The notes beneath the pieces are model-generated. The model was given only the letters and a program-made list of their open reading frames with translations. It ran no database searches and was not told the DNA's origin. Position numbers and translations under genes: made by a program. DNA of 64,000 nt from Leptospira abararensis (GTDB lineage Bacteria; Spirochaetota; Leptospiria; Leptospirales; Leptospiraceae). The stretch is taken from NCBI RefSeq assembly GCF_016918735.1, contig NZ_JAFFPR010000023.1, positions 6,820 to 70,819 on the forward strand, written 5' to 3'. Shown one piece after another: positions 28,015 to 35,371 of the stretch. Every line of letters starts with the position of its first letter. Position 1 is the first letter of the stretch.

Positions 28015-28404
28015 ATGTTAGGACTAACCGTTCACAGAAAAAAGAGTTTTGAAGAAACCATCACCGACACAACCGAAGCTTTAAAAAAAGAAGGTTTCGG
28101 CGTTCTGACCACCATCGACGTCAAACACACCCTCAAAGAAAAAATCGGAGTCGATTTCAAACGTTATACCATCCTTGGAGCCTGTAACCCTGGTTTTGCG
28201 CACAAAGCCCTCCTAACCGCTGATGAAATCGGACTATTACTGCCTTGCAATGTTGTTGTCACCGAAGAAAAAAATGGGGAAACTAAAGTTTCTATCTTTG
28301 ATCCCATGACCATGACAAAACTAGTTCAAAATCCCGAACTCGAAAAAATTGCCAAAGAAGTACAAGAAAAACTAATTCAGGTCGTCCACCACTTACACGA
28401 TTGA
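28015..28404 (+). CDS. DUF302 domain protein
   Basis: 129 residues forming one DUF302 domain. Signatures are TEALKKEGFGVLTTIDVKHT and later LGACNPGFAHKAL (about 60-72), followed by GLLLPCNVVV. The family is small, dimeric and of unknown biochemical role; members are often tied to sulfur or metal stress. A strong GGAGG lies 4 bases before the ATG. A CsoR/CstR-like palindrome covers the promoter, which supports induction by copper or reactive sulfur as an inference. Confidence 0.88.
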   Translation: MLGLTVHRKKSFEETITDTTEALKKEGFGVLTTIDVKHTLKEKIGVDFKRYTILGACNPGFAHKALLTADEIGLLLPCNVVVTEEKNGETKVSIFDPMTMTKLVQNPELEKIAKEVQEKLIQVVHHLHD

Positions 28405-28428
28405 ATTAGATATTTTTTAGGAAATTTT

Positions 28429-28574
28429 TTGGGGCGCCTCGCCAATGGAATTTTGTTTTCACATTCTATCGATTAGGCGATCCCGCTTTCCGCTCCAATC
28501 TTTCTGGAAGGATTGCCTTTAGAAAACATGGGTTCTCCAACCAGAAAGGATTTACGCTGCAATCGGTGGCGCGG
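28429..28574. repeat. Structured palindromic intergenic element
   Basis: A GC-rich patch between two converging genes. Outer arms GCGCC (28434) and GGCGC (28568) could close a domain of about 135 bases. Inside, TCGCCAAT (28439) faces ATT-a-GGCGA (28472). TTTCTGG (28501) pairs with CCAGAAA (28541). The phrase CCGCTTTCCGCTCCAATC (28483-28500) resembles intergenic repeats I recall from Leptospira and Bacteroidetes. Only one copy is seen here; repeat status is from recollection. Confidence 0.5.
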
Positions 28575-28628
28575 AGAAACTTTGTATTAACAAAAATCTC
28601 CCCTGTTTTTACAATTGAAGTTTCCCTA

Positions 28629-29039
28629 TCACTTACAAAAAGCTGGTGGATTGTATATTGAGCCTTTCACACGAGTATAACAAACCGTTGATCCTTGTGT
28701 AGTCATTCCGAAAAGATTCAGAGGTCCTCCCACAGGATACTGAGCTGTTGACGCAGGACCTTCCGCCCAATCGATGTTATAATTTCCCTCACTTTGTTTG
28801 ATAAGTAATCCCTTCACAACAGAACTATTGCTTTTGTAACAAGATTTGATATCCCGATTGTTGCTAATGAGAAGCCATGCAACGGGATTAGGGCTCGGGT
28901 TTTTGACACAATTGTTTGTTAGAACCCAACTCCCTTCTAATATCGTCCGGGAATCATCAACAGTTGTTTTTTCTCCTGACTGGCACTGGAATGCAGAGAC
29001 AGAAACTGCCAATGCGATGATTAAACTAATTTTTTTCAA
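28629..29039 (-). CDS. Hypothetical small lipoprotein, 136 aa
   Basis: The TTG start at 29039 is supported by AAAGGAG 7 bases upstream. The signal peptide ends in a lipobox with Cys at about residue 19 (SAFQC). The mature part has five more Cys in pairs (NNCVKN, IKSCYK, STVCYT, PAFCK) and a WVL core, suggesting a small disulfide-linked beta domain. Family not recognised. A 12-bp inverted repeat occupies the leader, next to the ribosome site. Confidence 0.7.
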   Translation of the reverse strand: MKKISLIIALAVSVSAFQCQSGEKTTVDDSRTILEGSWVLTNNCVKNPSPNPVAWLLISNNRDIKSCYKSNSSVVKGLLIKQSEGNYNIDWAEGPASTAQYPVGGPLNLFGMTTQGSTVCYTRVKGSIYNPPAFCK

Positions 29040-29048
29040 AATTTACTC

Positions 29049-29077
29049 CTTTGTAGAAATTTATTATTTCTACAAAG
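29049..29077 (-). promoter_or_regulatory. 12-bp perfect hairpin in lipoprotein mRNA leader
   Basis: CTTTGTAGAAAT and ATTTCTACAAAG are perfect complements with a 5-base loop. On the minus-strand mRNA the 3' end of the stem (CAAAG) is the first part of the ribosome site AAAGGAG, so folding would partly hide it. It could also be a protein-binding operator. Confidence 0.55.
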
Positions 29078-29097
29078 AGAGATTAGAAACTTAAATT

Positions 29098-29113
29098 TTT
29101 GACGTAAGTCAAA
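29098..29113. promoter_or_regulatory. CRP/FNR-type palindrome TTTGAC-N4-GTCAAA
   Basis: A 6-bp inverted repeat with a 4-base spacer (GTAA) fits boxes bound by CRP/FNR-family regulators. On the minus strand it contains TTGACT, usable as a -35 of the lipoprotein gene. No regulator of this family is in the window. Confidence 0.45.
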
Positions 29114-29310
29114 CTATATTCTAACTATTTTTATTAATTTTTCAATTTCAAGGAATCCGTGACCACAAAACAGAAGGTATATGGTAAATCACTATGATTT
29201 ATTGGCTTGCAACTGAAGAATTTCGATTGGTCCGAGGATGCCCGTGGATATCAGTCCTCTTTTTTTTTCTAACTTTTTTTCCACAACTCTGTCACAACTC
29301 CCCCATTCTT

Positions 29311-29353
29311 GGGTATCCACTAAAGAGGCAGAAAACCTCAAGGAAGGATACCC
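29311..29353 (+). promoter_or_regulatory. Nested hairpin leader hiding the ribosome site of the monooxygenase/sigma operon
   Basis: GGGTATCC (29311-29318) is complementary to GGATACCC (29346-29353). Inside, GAGG (29325) pairs with CCTC (29336). The ribosome site AAGGAAGGA (29340-29348) sits in the unpaired inner part and the 3' arm, 4 bases before the ATG at 29357. Folding would limit ribosome access. Confidence 0.5.
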
Positions 29354-29356
29354 ATT

Positions 29357-29710
29357 ATGTTAGAAAGTTTAAAAGCCCAAGGCCAAGATTTACTTACCCT
29401 GGAAAGTTTACCCCCATCAACCGCCATCGAAATTGCGATCGTTGAATGTGCAGTGGAGGACTCGGAAAGATACCACCAGATGCGGAAAAAAATGTTACCG
29501 CTTCTGCAAACCCAAAAAGGTTTTCTCGCATGGCGAGCCTTCCGGTCAAATACGAGAGAAGGAATCATGTTAGATCTTTTGTATTGGGAAAACGTAGAAG
29601 ATTGCCATAAAGCAGGAGAAACACTACAAAATTCCGAAACGGGAAAAGATTTTTTCGCCTTGATGAAACAAACTTTAATCTTTGAAATGTTTGAACGACA
29701 AACACTCTAA
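29357..29710 (+). CDS. ABM-type (dimeric alpha/beta barrel) monooxygenase-like protein
   Basis: 117 residues resembling the antibiotic-biosynthesis monooxygenase fold: EIAIVECAVEDSERYHQM (first strand and helix), KGFLAWRAFRS, and LDLLYWENVEDCHKAGE. Such proteins often act as small cofactor-free or heme-related enzymes, or only as dimers of unknown role. It is followed by an ECF sigma factor gene whose ATG overlaps its stop (TAATG), so the two are translationally coupled. A hairpin leader covers its ribosome site. Confidence 0.7.
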   Translation: MLESLKAQGQDLLTLESLPPSTAIEIAIVECAVEDSERYHQMRKKMLPLLQTQKGFLAWRAFRSNTREGIMLDLLYWENVEDCHKAGETLQNSETGKDFFALMKQTLIFEMFERQTL

Positions 29711-30555
29711 TGAAGACAAATTTACCAGAGGAAACACAATTAATTGAAAAGGCACGGATGGGAGACCGCCGTGCATTAGAATCATTACTCGCCAATGTAC
29801 AAACTTGGATTTATAATGTCATCCGCCGTATCCTTTTAAATCCACAAGAAGCGGAAGATGCGACACAAGAGGTACTTTTAAAAATTGCCACTAACCTTGC
29901 GGCCTATGATCCAATACGTGCTAGTTTTAAAACTTGGGCTTATCGTATTGCCGTCAATCACGCGTTAAATGGAAAGAGAGGTCGTTTAGAGGAAATTACA
30001 ATAGGGTTTTCGGGCTATGCAAACGAATTAGAGAAAATGCCAGATATAGAGATTCCAACAAACGAACTATCAAACCCTGAAAATTTAATTCTAGTAGAAG
30101 AAGCAAAAGCATCTTGTACACTCGGGATGTTACTTTGTTTGGATAGAGAACAAAGGATAAGTTTGATCCTTGCGGATTTGATGGGCTTGAGTGACAAAGA
30201 CTGTGCAGAGTTACTCGATATTTCCAATGATGCCTTTCGAAAGAGATTAAGTAGAGCACGAAAAGATCTATATACATTTATGGATGATCAGTGTGGACTC
30301 ATGAATGAAAAAAATCCCTGTCGTTGTTCTAAAAAAATGAAAAGTTTTCAAAACAATGGCTGGATCGATCCAAACCTTCCGCGATTTTCTATGCCCCATG
30401 TGCGGAGATTAAAGGAACAGGTGGGAGAAATCCATTGCGAATACGAAGACTTTCAAAGGTTAGACTATCAGGAAATCTTTCGAAATCATCCGTACTACGA
30501 AACACCTTCTAAAATATTGGAAGAGATGTTAGTCAAATACAGTCCTGCGGTATAG
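29710..30555 (+). CDS. ECF-type sigma factor with Cys-rich C-terminal extension
   Basis: 281 residues, well over the usual ~180 for ECF factors. Region 2 spans about 10-95 (AEDATQEVLLKIA, FKTWAYRIAVNHALN in parts). Region 4 spans about 135-195, with the helix-turn-helix in LSDKDCAELLDIS and RKRLSRARKDL. The extra C-terminal ~85 residues begin with CGLMNEKNPCRCSKK, a compact three-Cys motif that may bind a metal or sense redox state. No anti-sigma gene is adjacent; the partner is the coupled monooxygenase-like protein upstream. Confidence 0.8.
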   Translation: MKTNLPEETQLIEKARMGDRRALESLLANVQTWIYNVIRRILLNPQEAEDATQEVLLKIATNLAAYDPIRASFKTWAYRIAVNHALNGKRGRLEEITIGFSGYANELEKMPDIEIPTNELSNPENLILVEEAKASCTLGMLLCLDREQRISLILADLMGLSDKDCAELLDISNDAFRKRLSRARKDLYTFMDDQCGLMNEKNPCRCSKKMKSFQNNGWIDPNLPRFSMPHVRRLKEQVGEIHCEYEDFQRLDYQEIFRNHPYYETPSKILEEMLVKYSPAV

Positions 30556-30567
30556 AATCAAAATTAG

Positions 30568-30597
30568 ATTGGGGGATTAAGAAAATTTTTCCCCAAT
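30568..30597 (+). terminator. Hairpin after the sigma factor gene
   Basis: ATTGGGG (30568) pairs with CCCCAAT (30591), with an inner GAAAA/TTTTC. It lies 13 bases past the sigma stop. No long T run follows, so termination here is uncertain. Confidence 0.4.
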
Positions 30598-30746
30598 AGT
30601 TCTCTGGGAGCCATTAAACAGGGATCCATCGGCACCAAACTCCAATCAGCTGAAGCCGAAAAAAGGGACTTTTCTAAATCTTGCTATTTTTCCTTTCTGC
30701 GCCTATTTTTTAATTGAAATAAAAAAAATAGAATGTCCTACATTGC

Positions 30747-30791
30747 TTTAACAGCCACAACCAAGTATTTCCTGTTAAATGGCTGTTTTTT
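30747..30791 (+). promoter_or_regulatory. Attenuator-like overlapping hairpins with terminator
   Basis: TTTAACAG (30747) can pair with CTGTTAAA (30772), or AACAGCCA (30750) with TGGCTGTT (30780), which runs into six T residues. The two stems share bases, so they exclude each other. The terminator form ends only 10 bases before the ATG at 30801. It may attenuate the following gene or end a short upstream transcript. Confidence 0.5.
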
Positions 30792-30800
30792 GTAGAATTC

Positions 30801-31151
30801 ATGAAAAAGAATATTATTATAATCTTTCTATGTTTAGCACTCGCTATCTCTCTTGTAGGGAATATCTTTACGTACCAGAAAGAAAAATTAGAAAAACCTA
30901 ACCTCCAAGTTTCTAAACCGGAAAATACGACACCCAGATCACCATCAATAAAGGCAAAAAACCAGGATGTTTCATTATTGTCTGTTTATGTCCTGCCACA
31001 TCCACCAGATTTTTTAGAAGGACGTAGGATTTATTTCAAAGATTATTATATTCAAAATTTAAATAATAAACAGATCATAATATTCAATGAGATAAAAAAT
31101 GATGAATGGGTTGAGACAAAAGTAGATAGTGAAGCGGTTCGTTGGAAATGA
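30801..31151 (+). CDS. Hypothetical membrane-anchored protein, 116 aa
   Basis: An N-terminal membrane helix or uncleaved signal (about 4-23) is followed by a polar Pro/Lys linker and a small C-terminal domain with several aromatic residues (YFKDYYIQN). Family unknown. The upstream region has no clear ribosome site but carries overlapping hairpins with a terminator. Its stop overlaps the next gene's start (ATGA), so it opens a cassette of four genes. Confidence 0.6.
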   Translation: MKKNIIIIFLCLALAISLVGNIFTYQKEKLEKPNLQVSKPENTTPRSPSIKAKNQDVSLLSVYVLPHPPDFLEGRRIYFKDYYIQNLNNKQIIIFNEIKNDEWVETKVDSEAVRWK

Positions 31152-32248
31152 TTGGTAGCAGAAATTCTCTAAATTTTGGATTTGTTTTACTTTCTCTTCT
31201 CCTTAACTTAACATCTTTGTATGCGGAGGGGTCTTTCCAAAAAGGGATACTTCTCTTAAAAAATGGTGATACCATTGAAGCGGATTTTACGGAAACGAAT
31301 GATGCCTATTTCGTTAGATCAGAGAAAATGGGAAAGTATATTCGGAAAAGCGATACTATTGATATTGTCTCAAACGATTACTTCCAAAAGGTGCATGATT
31401 CGAATCCTTGGAAAAGTAGTTTGGACTCTGTCCTATATTTTAATTCTTCCGCTTCCTATCAATGGAATCAAAACAAGGAATCGATTTATAAGGAAGATTT
31501 AACAGATAGAATTGTTAAAATCAGTTTAATTTTGTTAACGGGTTATTTTTACTTTGATGCACAAAATTCTAACGAAGCTTTGAAACGAACCTATACTGGA
31601 TTTAATTCCAGTGCAGCAAGAGATCGATTTCAAAGAAGTTATACAAACTACCAAATTGCGGGTGCACTAACCATTTTTACTTTCACTTTCTCGGCAATGA
31701 AAGCATACTTTAGATTTGGAAGGAATGTGAGTATGGATCATTTAGGGATTGAAAATCGAAAAATTGTGACGTTAGACGAAAAAAATGAGGCGAAAGCTAT
31801 GGAGAATTTTTTAAAAGGAATGCAAGATTTGGATCTTATGACTGACGTTGCTTTAAAACAACAATCCATTGAAGCCTGGAAAACCATTCAATTTTCACCG
31901 TATTCAGACGAAGAAATGAATGGCAAAATTGTCCGTGAAATGCGAGGAGAAACCATCCCCGATAAGGTAGCAGGTACCAAAGAGGAACTCTTAGTCAAAG
32001 AATCAAATGCTGCTGACGCCTTCTTTGGAACAGTGGTTACCTCTTTTCCCGAATTGACCACTCAAGAACTTATCGATATCCGCACACAACTCACGGTAGC
32101 TTTAGTTCTCATCCGACTACAAATCGATTATGGGGATGATGTGCAAGGGATTCCAGAAGAATTTCTGGTTATGGTGCGGACAAAAAATGTAGCACTTCGC
32201 CAAAAGATCACACAAGAGCTGATGGCTCGCGGAGTAAAAGAAATATGA
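31148..32248 (+). CDS. Exported hypothetical protein, 366 aa
   Basis: The start at ATG 31148 overlaps the preceding stop. An upstream TTG at 31142 is possible but adds nothing. A signal peptide ends near SLYAEG. An early domain resembles a small beta module (KKGDTIEADF-like stretch near LLLKNGDTIEADF), a central hydrophobic segment lies at about 120-135 (a second one, AGALTIFTFTFSAM, near 174-187), and a long charged helical C-terminal part follows. I do not recognise the family. The next gene overlaps by 4 bases. Confidence 0.65.
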   Translation: MIGSRNSLNFGFVLLSLLLNLTSLYAEGSFQKGILLLKNGDTIEADFTETNDAYFVRSEKMGKYIRKSDTIDIVSNDYFQKVHDSNPWKSSLDSVLYFNSSASYQWNQNKESIYKEDLTDRIVKISLILLTGYFYFDAQNSNEALKRTYTGFNSSAARDRFQRSYTNYQIAGALTIFTFTFSAMKAYFRFGRNVSMDHLGIENRKIVTLDEKNEAKAMENFLKGMQDLDLMTDVALKQQSIEAWKTIQFSPYSDEEMNGKIVREMRGETIPDKVAGTKEELLVKESNAADAFFGTVVTSFPELTTQELIDIRTQLTVALVLIRLQIDYGDDVQGIPEEFLVMVRTKNVALRQKITQELMARGVKEI

Positions 32249-32742
32249 AACCCATTTCGTCATTAGTATTACTAATCTCTTTATTCCTATTTACCAACTG
32301 TAGCGACGAAGAAGCAGAAATTCGGGAAAGAGGGCAAAGGTCTACGATAGTTTCCCTTTTTATGGCTGGTTTTTTTAAACCTAACTATTGTTCAGCTCCA
32401 GAGATTCTTCTAGAAGAAGGGAAAGTTTACAATATTACCTTAGAACCGGGGAAAAGATTTTGGTTTACATTTGTTGAAAATCAGGCTTTCAAGCAAGATT
32501 ACAAAAAAATTAGATTAACTATAAATCGCACGACAACTCAAAACATTTACCTTAGTAGGATAGGCTGCGAATTCACAATAAGCAATCGAGATAGAGGGAA
32601 TCCTACTTCCTCTACTCCTACTGAAACTATTTATGAGTTTGACTCATATGGAAGTTTCGATTCTACGGGATTTGAAGTTGGTCATTTTTTAGAAATTGAG
32701 AATGAAAGTGCCAATGTATCCATTACATACACATTAATTTAA
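32245..32742 (+). CDS. Hypothetical lipoprotein, 165 aa
   Basis: A signal peptide ends in a lipobox with Cys19 (FLFTNC). The mature domain has two Cys (PNYCSA, RIGCEF) and a beta-rich pattern ending in NESANVSITYTL, like a small C2- or PPC-type sandwich. That resemblance is only from strand pattern. It starts within the stop of the preceding gene (ATGA), which suggests a coupled pair of envelope proteins. Confidence 0.65.
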   Translation: MKPISSLVLLISLFLFTNCSDEEAEIRERGQRSTIVSLFMAGFFKPNYCSAPEILLEEGKVYNITLEPGKRFWFTFVENQAFKQDYKKIRLTINRTTTQNIYLSRIGCEFTISNRDRGNPTSSTPTETIYEFDSYGSFDSTGFEVGHFLEIENESANVSITYTLI

Positions 32743-32745
32743 CTT

Positions 32746-33054
32746 ATGGAATTTAAAACAATGAGACTGCAGAATATTCTTTTCTATACAATAATTTGCT
32801 TTTTTGCGATGTCAGAAATCAGAGCGGATAGGACTTTAGTGATTAAAACAAATGACATTACAAACCCATGCCAAACAGATTTCGATCCCAATTCCACCCA
32901 AATTACCTTTTACGGAGATTCTCTGGGTGATTTAGTCGATGCCCCTTTGTATGGGTACTTTGGCTGGGAATGGTATCTTACTGTTCATGAAATGGGTGTA
33001 AGGTGGGATATTCAAAACTTAGCAGTTGGCGGAAATCGAAGTTTTGTGATTTAA
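32746..33054 (+). pseudogene. Truncated SGNH/GDSL-type hydrolase
   Basis: 102 residues with a signal peptide, then ITFYGDSLGDLVD (block I of GDSL hydrolases, nucleophile in GDS) and NLAVGGN (block II). Full members run to about 300 residues with a GxND block III and a DxxH block V. Here the frame stops at 33054, right after block II. A shifted frame continues with CDLTSKLHVITTNKH for a few dozen codons, then a convergent gene begins. This points to a frameshift plus loss of the 3' part. An alternative is a short secreted fragment still made. Confidence 0.65.
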
Positions 33055-33174
33055 CTTCAAAGTTGCATGTGATTACGACAAACAAGCATATACGAAATTT
33101 TTTCCTCACCAAATTTTTTAATCAAAGCCATAGCATCAGCAACGAAAGCTTACTTACAAGTGAAATCCCTACCC

Positions 33175-34071
33175 CTAACCCACCTCTCCTCCCTTCTCAC
33201 CCTCCGCTTTTTTCCGAAACACCTCAAGGACCGCACAAAATAAAATCACAGCGCCACCTAACCAAAGTCTTTCGGGTGGCACCTCTCCGAGAAAATACCA
33301 GGCCGCTAAACTTCCGTAGATCGGACTTAAGGTAGACAAAGTGCCTGCTGTGGTCACAGATAAATTCGATAAACTGCGAATCCAAATCGTATGAGCAAGT
33401 GAGGTAAATACACCGGCCAACACCACTTGAAACAAAAGGTATTTGGGTTCTGCAAGCATCACAAAAAGTCCATCGGCAAAGGGGAGTAAAATCAGGGACG
33501 TGGCAATCAATTGAGTGAAAAGAATTTGGGAACTAGGATAGTGGACATGCATCTCTTTAGTGAGTAGGTTGCGAATCGCATACAATACCGCAGAGACCAC
33601 CCCCCAAACCACTCCTTGGAACATTTGGTTATCCCAAGAAAGATCGGGCACAATGAGAAAGAGTCCAAATAAGGAAAAACATGCCAGAAAAAAAGCAAAA
33701 GGTTCGGGACGTTTCCCACCAAACAGTGGCTCCATGAGAGCAGAAAACACAGGATAGGTGAAAAGAGACAACATCCCGACAGCGACAGTGGACACTTGGA
33801 TGGAGTGAAAGTAAGTCACCCAATGCAGGGCAAATAAAATCCCAATTCCGAAAACAAATAAAAAGTCCTTAAAACTTCGGTAAGAAACCGACTTACCACG
33901 AAGCCAGAAAAAAAGACCGAGCAGAATGACAGAAAATAAAGCTCTACCAGAGATGATCGTAACTGCAGGAAAGGGAAGGAGTTTGGCAAACAAAGTGACG
34001 TTCCCCATAATGAGGATCGTCAAATTGAGTTCCAATACAGATCGTAAAAAGCTAGGAGAAGAAGACTTCAC
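33175..34071 (-). CDS. DMT/EamA-family transporter
   Basis: 298 residues with ten predicted membrane helices in two EamA repeats (about 10-135 and 150-285). The repeat end WFLGEVPPERLWLGGAVILF is a typical EamA feature (WYFLGE). It likely exports a metabolite or amino acid; the substrate is not predictable. It is last of three minus-strand genes, 7 bases after the DUF2505-like gene. Its end faces the truncated GDSL gene. Confidence 0.88.
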   Translation of the reverse strand: MKSSSPSFLRSVLELNLTILIMGNVTLFAKLLPFPAVTIISGRALFSVILLGLFFWLRGKSVSYRSFKDFLFVFGIGILFALHWVTYFHSIQVSTVAVGMLSLFTYPVFSALMEPLFGGKRPEPFAFFLACFSLFGLFLIVPDLSWDNQMFQGVVWGVVSAVLYAIRNLLTKEMHVHYPSSQILFTQLIATSLILLPFADGLFVMLAEPKYLLFQVVLAGVFTSLAHTIWIRSLSNLSVTTAGTLSTLSPIYGSLAAWYFLGEVPPERLWLGGAVILFCAVLEVFRKKAEGEKGGEVG

Positions 34072-34078
34072 TTCTTAC

Positions 34079-34561
34079 TTAGGATTCGACCCCCAGAAAT
34101 TTGGCGATGGATTTTCTATCTTTTTCCAAACTATGTTTGTGAATTTCTTCAATGGCTTTTTCCACAATGGGAGAAACAAATAGAAGACTAGAAACCACAT
34201 CCACATCATAAGATCTTTTGGATTCGGCCCCATCGGCTTCGTATTTACTTTTCCCTTTGATCACAAACACATTGTCTTTTCCTGGAGGGGAGATTTTGAA
34301 TTCGTGAGTATTGGTAGTAATGTCAAAAGTGGATTCTTCCAAAAGAGAGAGGTCGTTGAGTGCTGCCGAAAGAACGGCAGGCATGGAACCTTCCAAACTC
34401 ACTTTCCGTTTTTGGCGGATGATATTTCCGTCCTTGGTTTCTTCCAAAAGAGTTACATTTTTTAAATCAGGGAACTGATCTAGGTGTTTGTATCTCTCTT
34501 CTCTTGCATGAAGGAGTTTCTCGAGAGAAACGGGAAATGAATGAGTTACTTGGTATTTCAC
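34079..34561 (-). CDS. DUF2505-like protein
   Basis: 160 residues with a likely START-like lipid-binding fold: an N-terminal strand VTHSFPVSLEKLL, then a long beta region and a C-terminal helix VEKAIEEIHKHSLEKD. The start is GTG at 34561, directly overlapping the TAG stop of the ferritin-like gene (TAGTG), so translation is coupled. Assignment to DUF2505 is by pattern and not certain. Confidence 0.65.
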   Translation of the reverse strand: MKYQVTHSFPVSLEKLLHAREERYKHLDQFPDLKNVTLLEETKDGNIIRQKRKVSLEGSMPAVLSAALNDLSLLEESTFDITTNTHEFKISPPGKDNVFVIKGKSKYEADGAESKRSYDVDVVSSLLFVSPIVEKAIEEIHKHSLEKDRKSIAKFLGVES

Positions 34562-35313
34562 TATTTTTTCTTACCTTTTTTCTTAGCGGGTTTTGATTTT
34601 GGTTTCGCTACTGTTTTTTTTACGGCCTTTTTCGCTGCCTTTTTCACAGCTTTCTTTACCGACTTTTTGTTTGCCGGTTTGGTTGGTTTAGAAGTTTTTT
34701 TAGCCGAGGATTTCGGTTTTTCCGCTGTTTTAGAAGCTTTTGGTTTTGGAGCCGCCTTAGTGGGACGATTGACCTCTTCCATCAAATCTTCATCTTCCCA
34801 ATAGAAAACTTGGTCTGCAGGAGTGGACTGCTCCATAGCCATAGCTTGCGCTTCTAACAATGAATTGTTGGACTCATTAAAATTGGCCAATTTTTGGAAT
34901 AATAAATTGATTTTTGGATCTTGGAATTTATTACGGATCGTCGCATAAAAATTACGCGCATCTTCCCCTTCTCGGATGGCAAGCTCTATTGCTTTTCTTT
35001 CGTCCGCTTTCACTTCTTCGTTTTTGTTTCGATCTAACCGGTCCATTACCTTTTGAATGGTGGAAGAATGAAACTTTTCTATTTCAGAAAGTTGTTTTAA
35101 GTTAGGAAGTTCTTTTCCTTCGGCACTTTTATAAATATCTTTGATAAATTTAATATGTTCATCACCATCTAACGCAAGTTGGCTGAACAATTCTCTAATC
35201 TGGCCTTCCGGTAAACTTTCGGAAAGTTTTAAATAAAAATTGAAACATTGAACTTCATGTTCAATTGCGGCAGCAACTGCCTCAATAAAGGATGTTTTTT
35301 TTAGCGATTTCAT
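34561..35313 (-). CDS. Ferritin-like (rubrerythrin-type) protein with histone-H1-like tail
   Basis: Residues ~1-155 form a ferritin-like four-helix bundle with carboxylate and His motifs EHEVQ, DGDEHIKF and EGEDARNF, suited to a di-iron centre. The C-terminal ~65 residues are almost wholly Lys, Ala, Pro, Ser and Thr (repeats such as KKAVKKAAKK), like histone H1 tails and bacterial DNA-binding tails. The combination suggests a DNA-protecting iron or peroxide protein, analogous in idea to Dps. That role is inference. It is the first gene of a three-gene unit. Confidence 0.8.
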   Translation of the reverse strand: MKSLKKTSFIEAVAAAIEHEVQCFNFYLKLSESLPEGQIRELFSQLALDGDEHIKFIKDIYKSAEGKELPNLKQLSEIEKFHSSTIQKVMDRLDRNKNEEVKADERKAIELAIREGEDARNFYATIRNKFQDPKINLLFQKLANFNESNNSLLEAQAMAMEQSTPADQVFYWEDEDLMEEVNRPTKAAPKPKASKTAEKPKSSAKKTSKPTKPANKKSVKKAVKKAAKKAVKKTVAKPKSKPAKKKGKKK

Positions 35314-35371
35314 AATCCCATTCCCTGGTTTTTAAAAACCATAAATACGATACTCGTGAGTTGTAATCGAA

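Noticed and set aside
29194..29445. Plus-strand frame of 83 codons upstream of the monooxygenase-like gene
   Set aside because: It overlaps the well-supported gene at 29357 in another frame, lacks a ribosome site and reads as low-complexity translation of T-rich DNA.
33003..33335. Plus-strand frame of 110 codons after the GDSL fragment
   Set aside because: Its second half is antisense to the DMT transporter gene. The first codons may be the shifted remnant of the GDSL gene, not a separate gene.
34541..34804. Plus-strand hydrophobic frame (Phe/Ala rich)
   Set aside because: It is the antisense of the Lys-rich tail of the ferritin-like protein, which always reads as Phe-rich.
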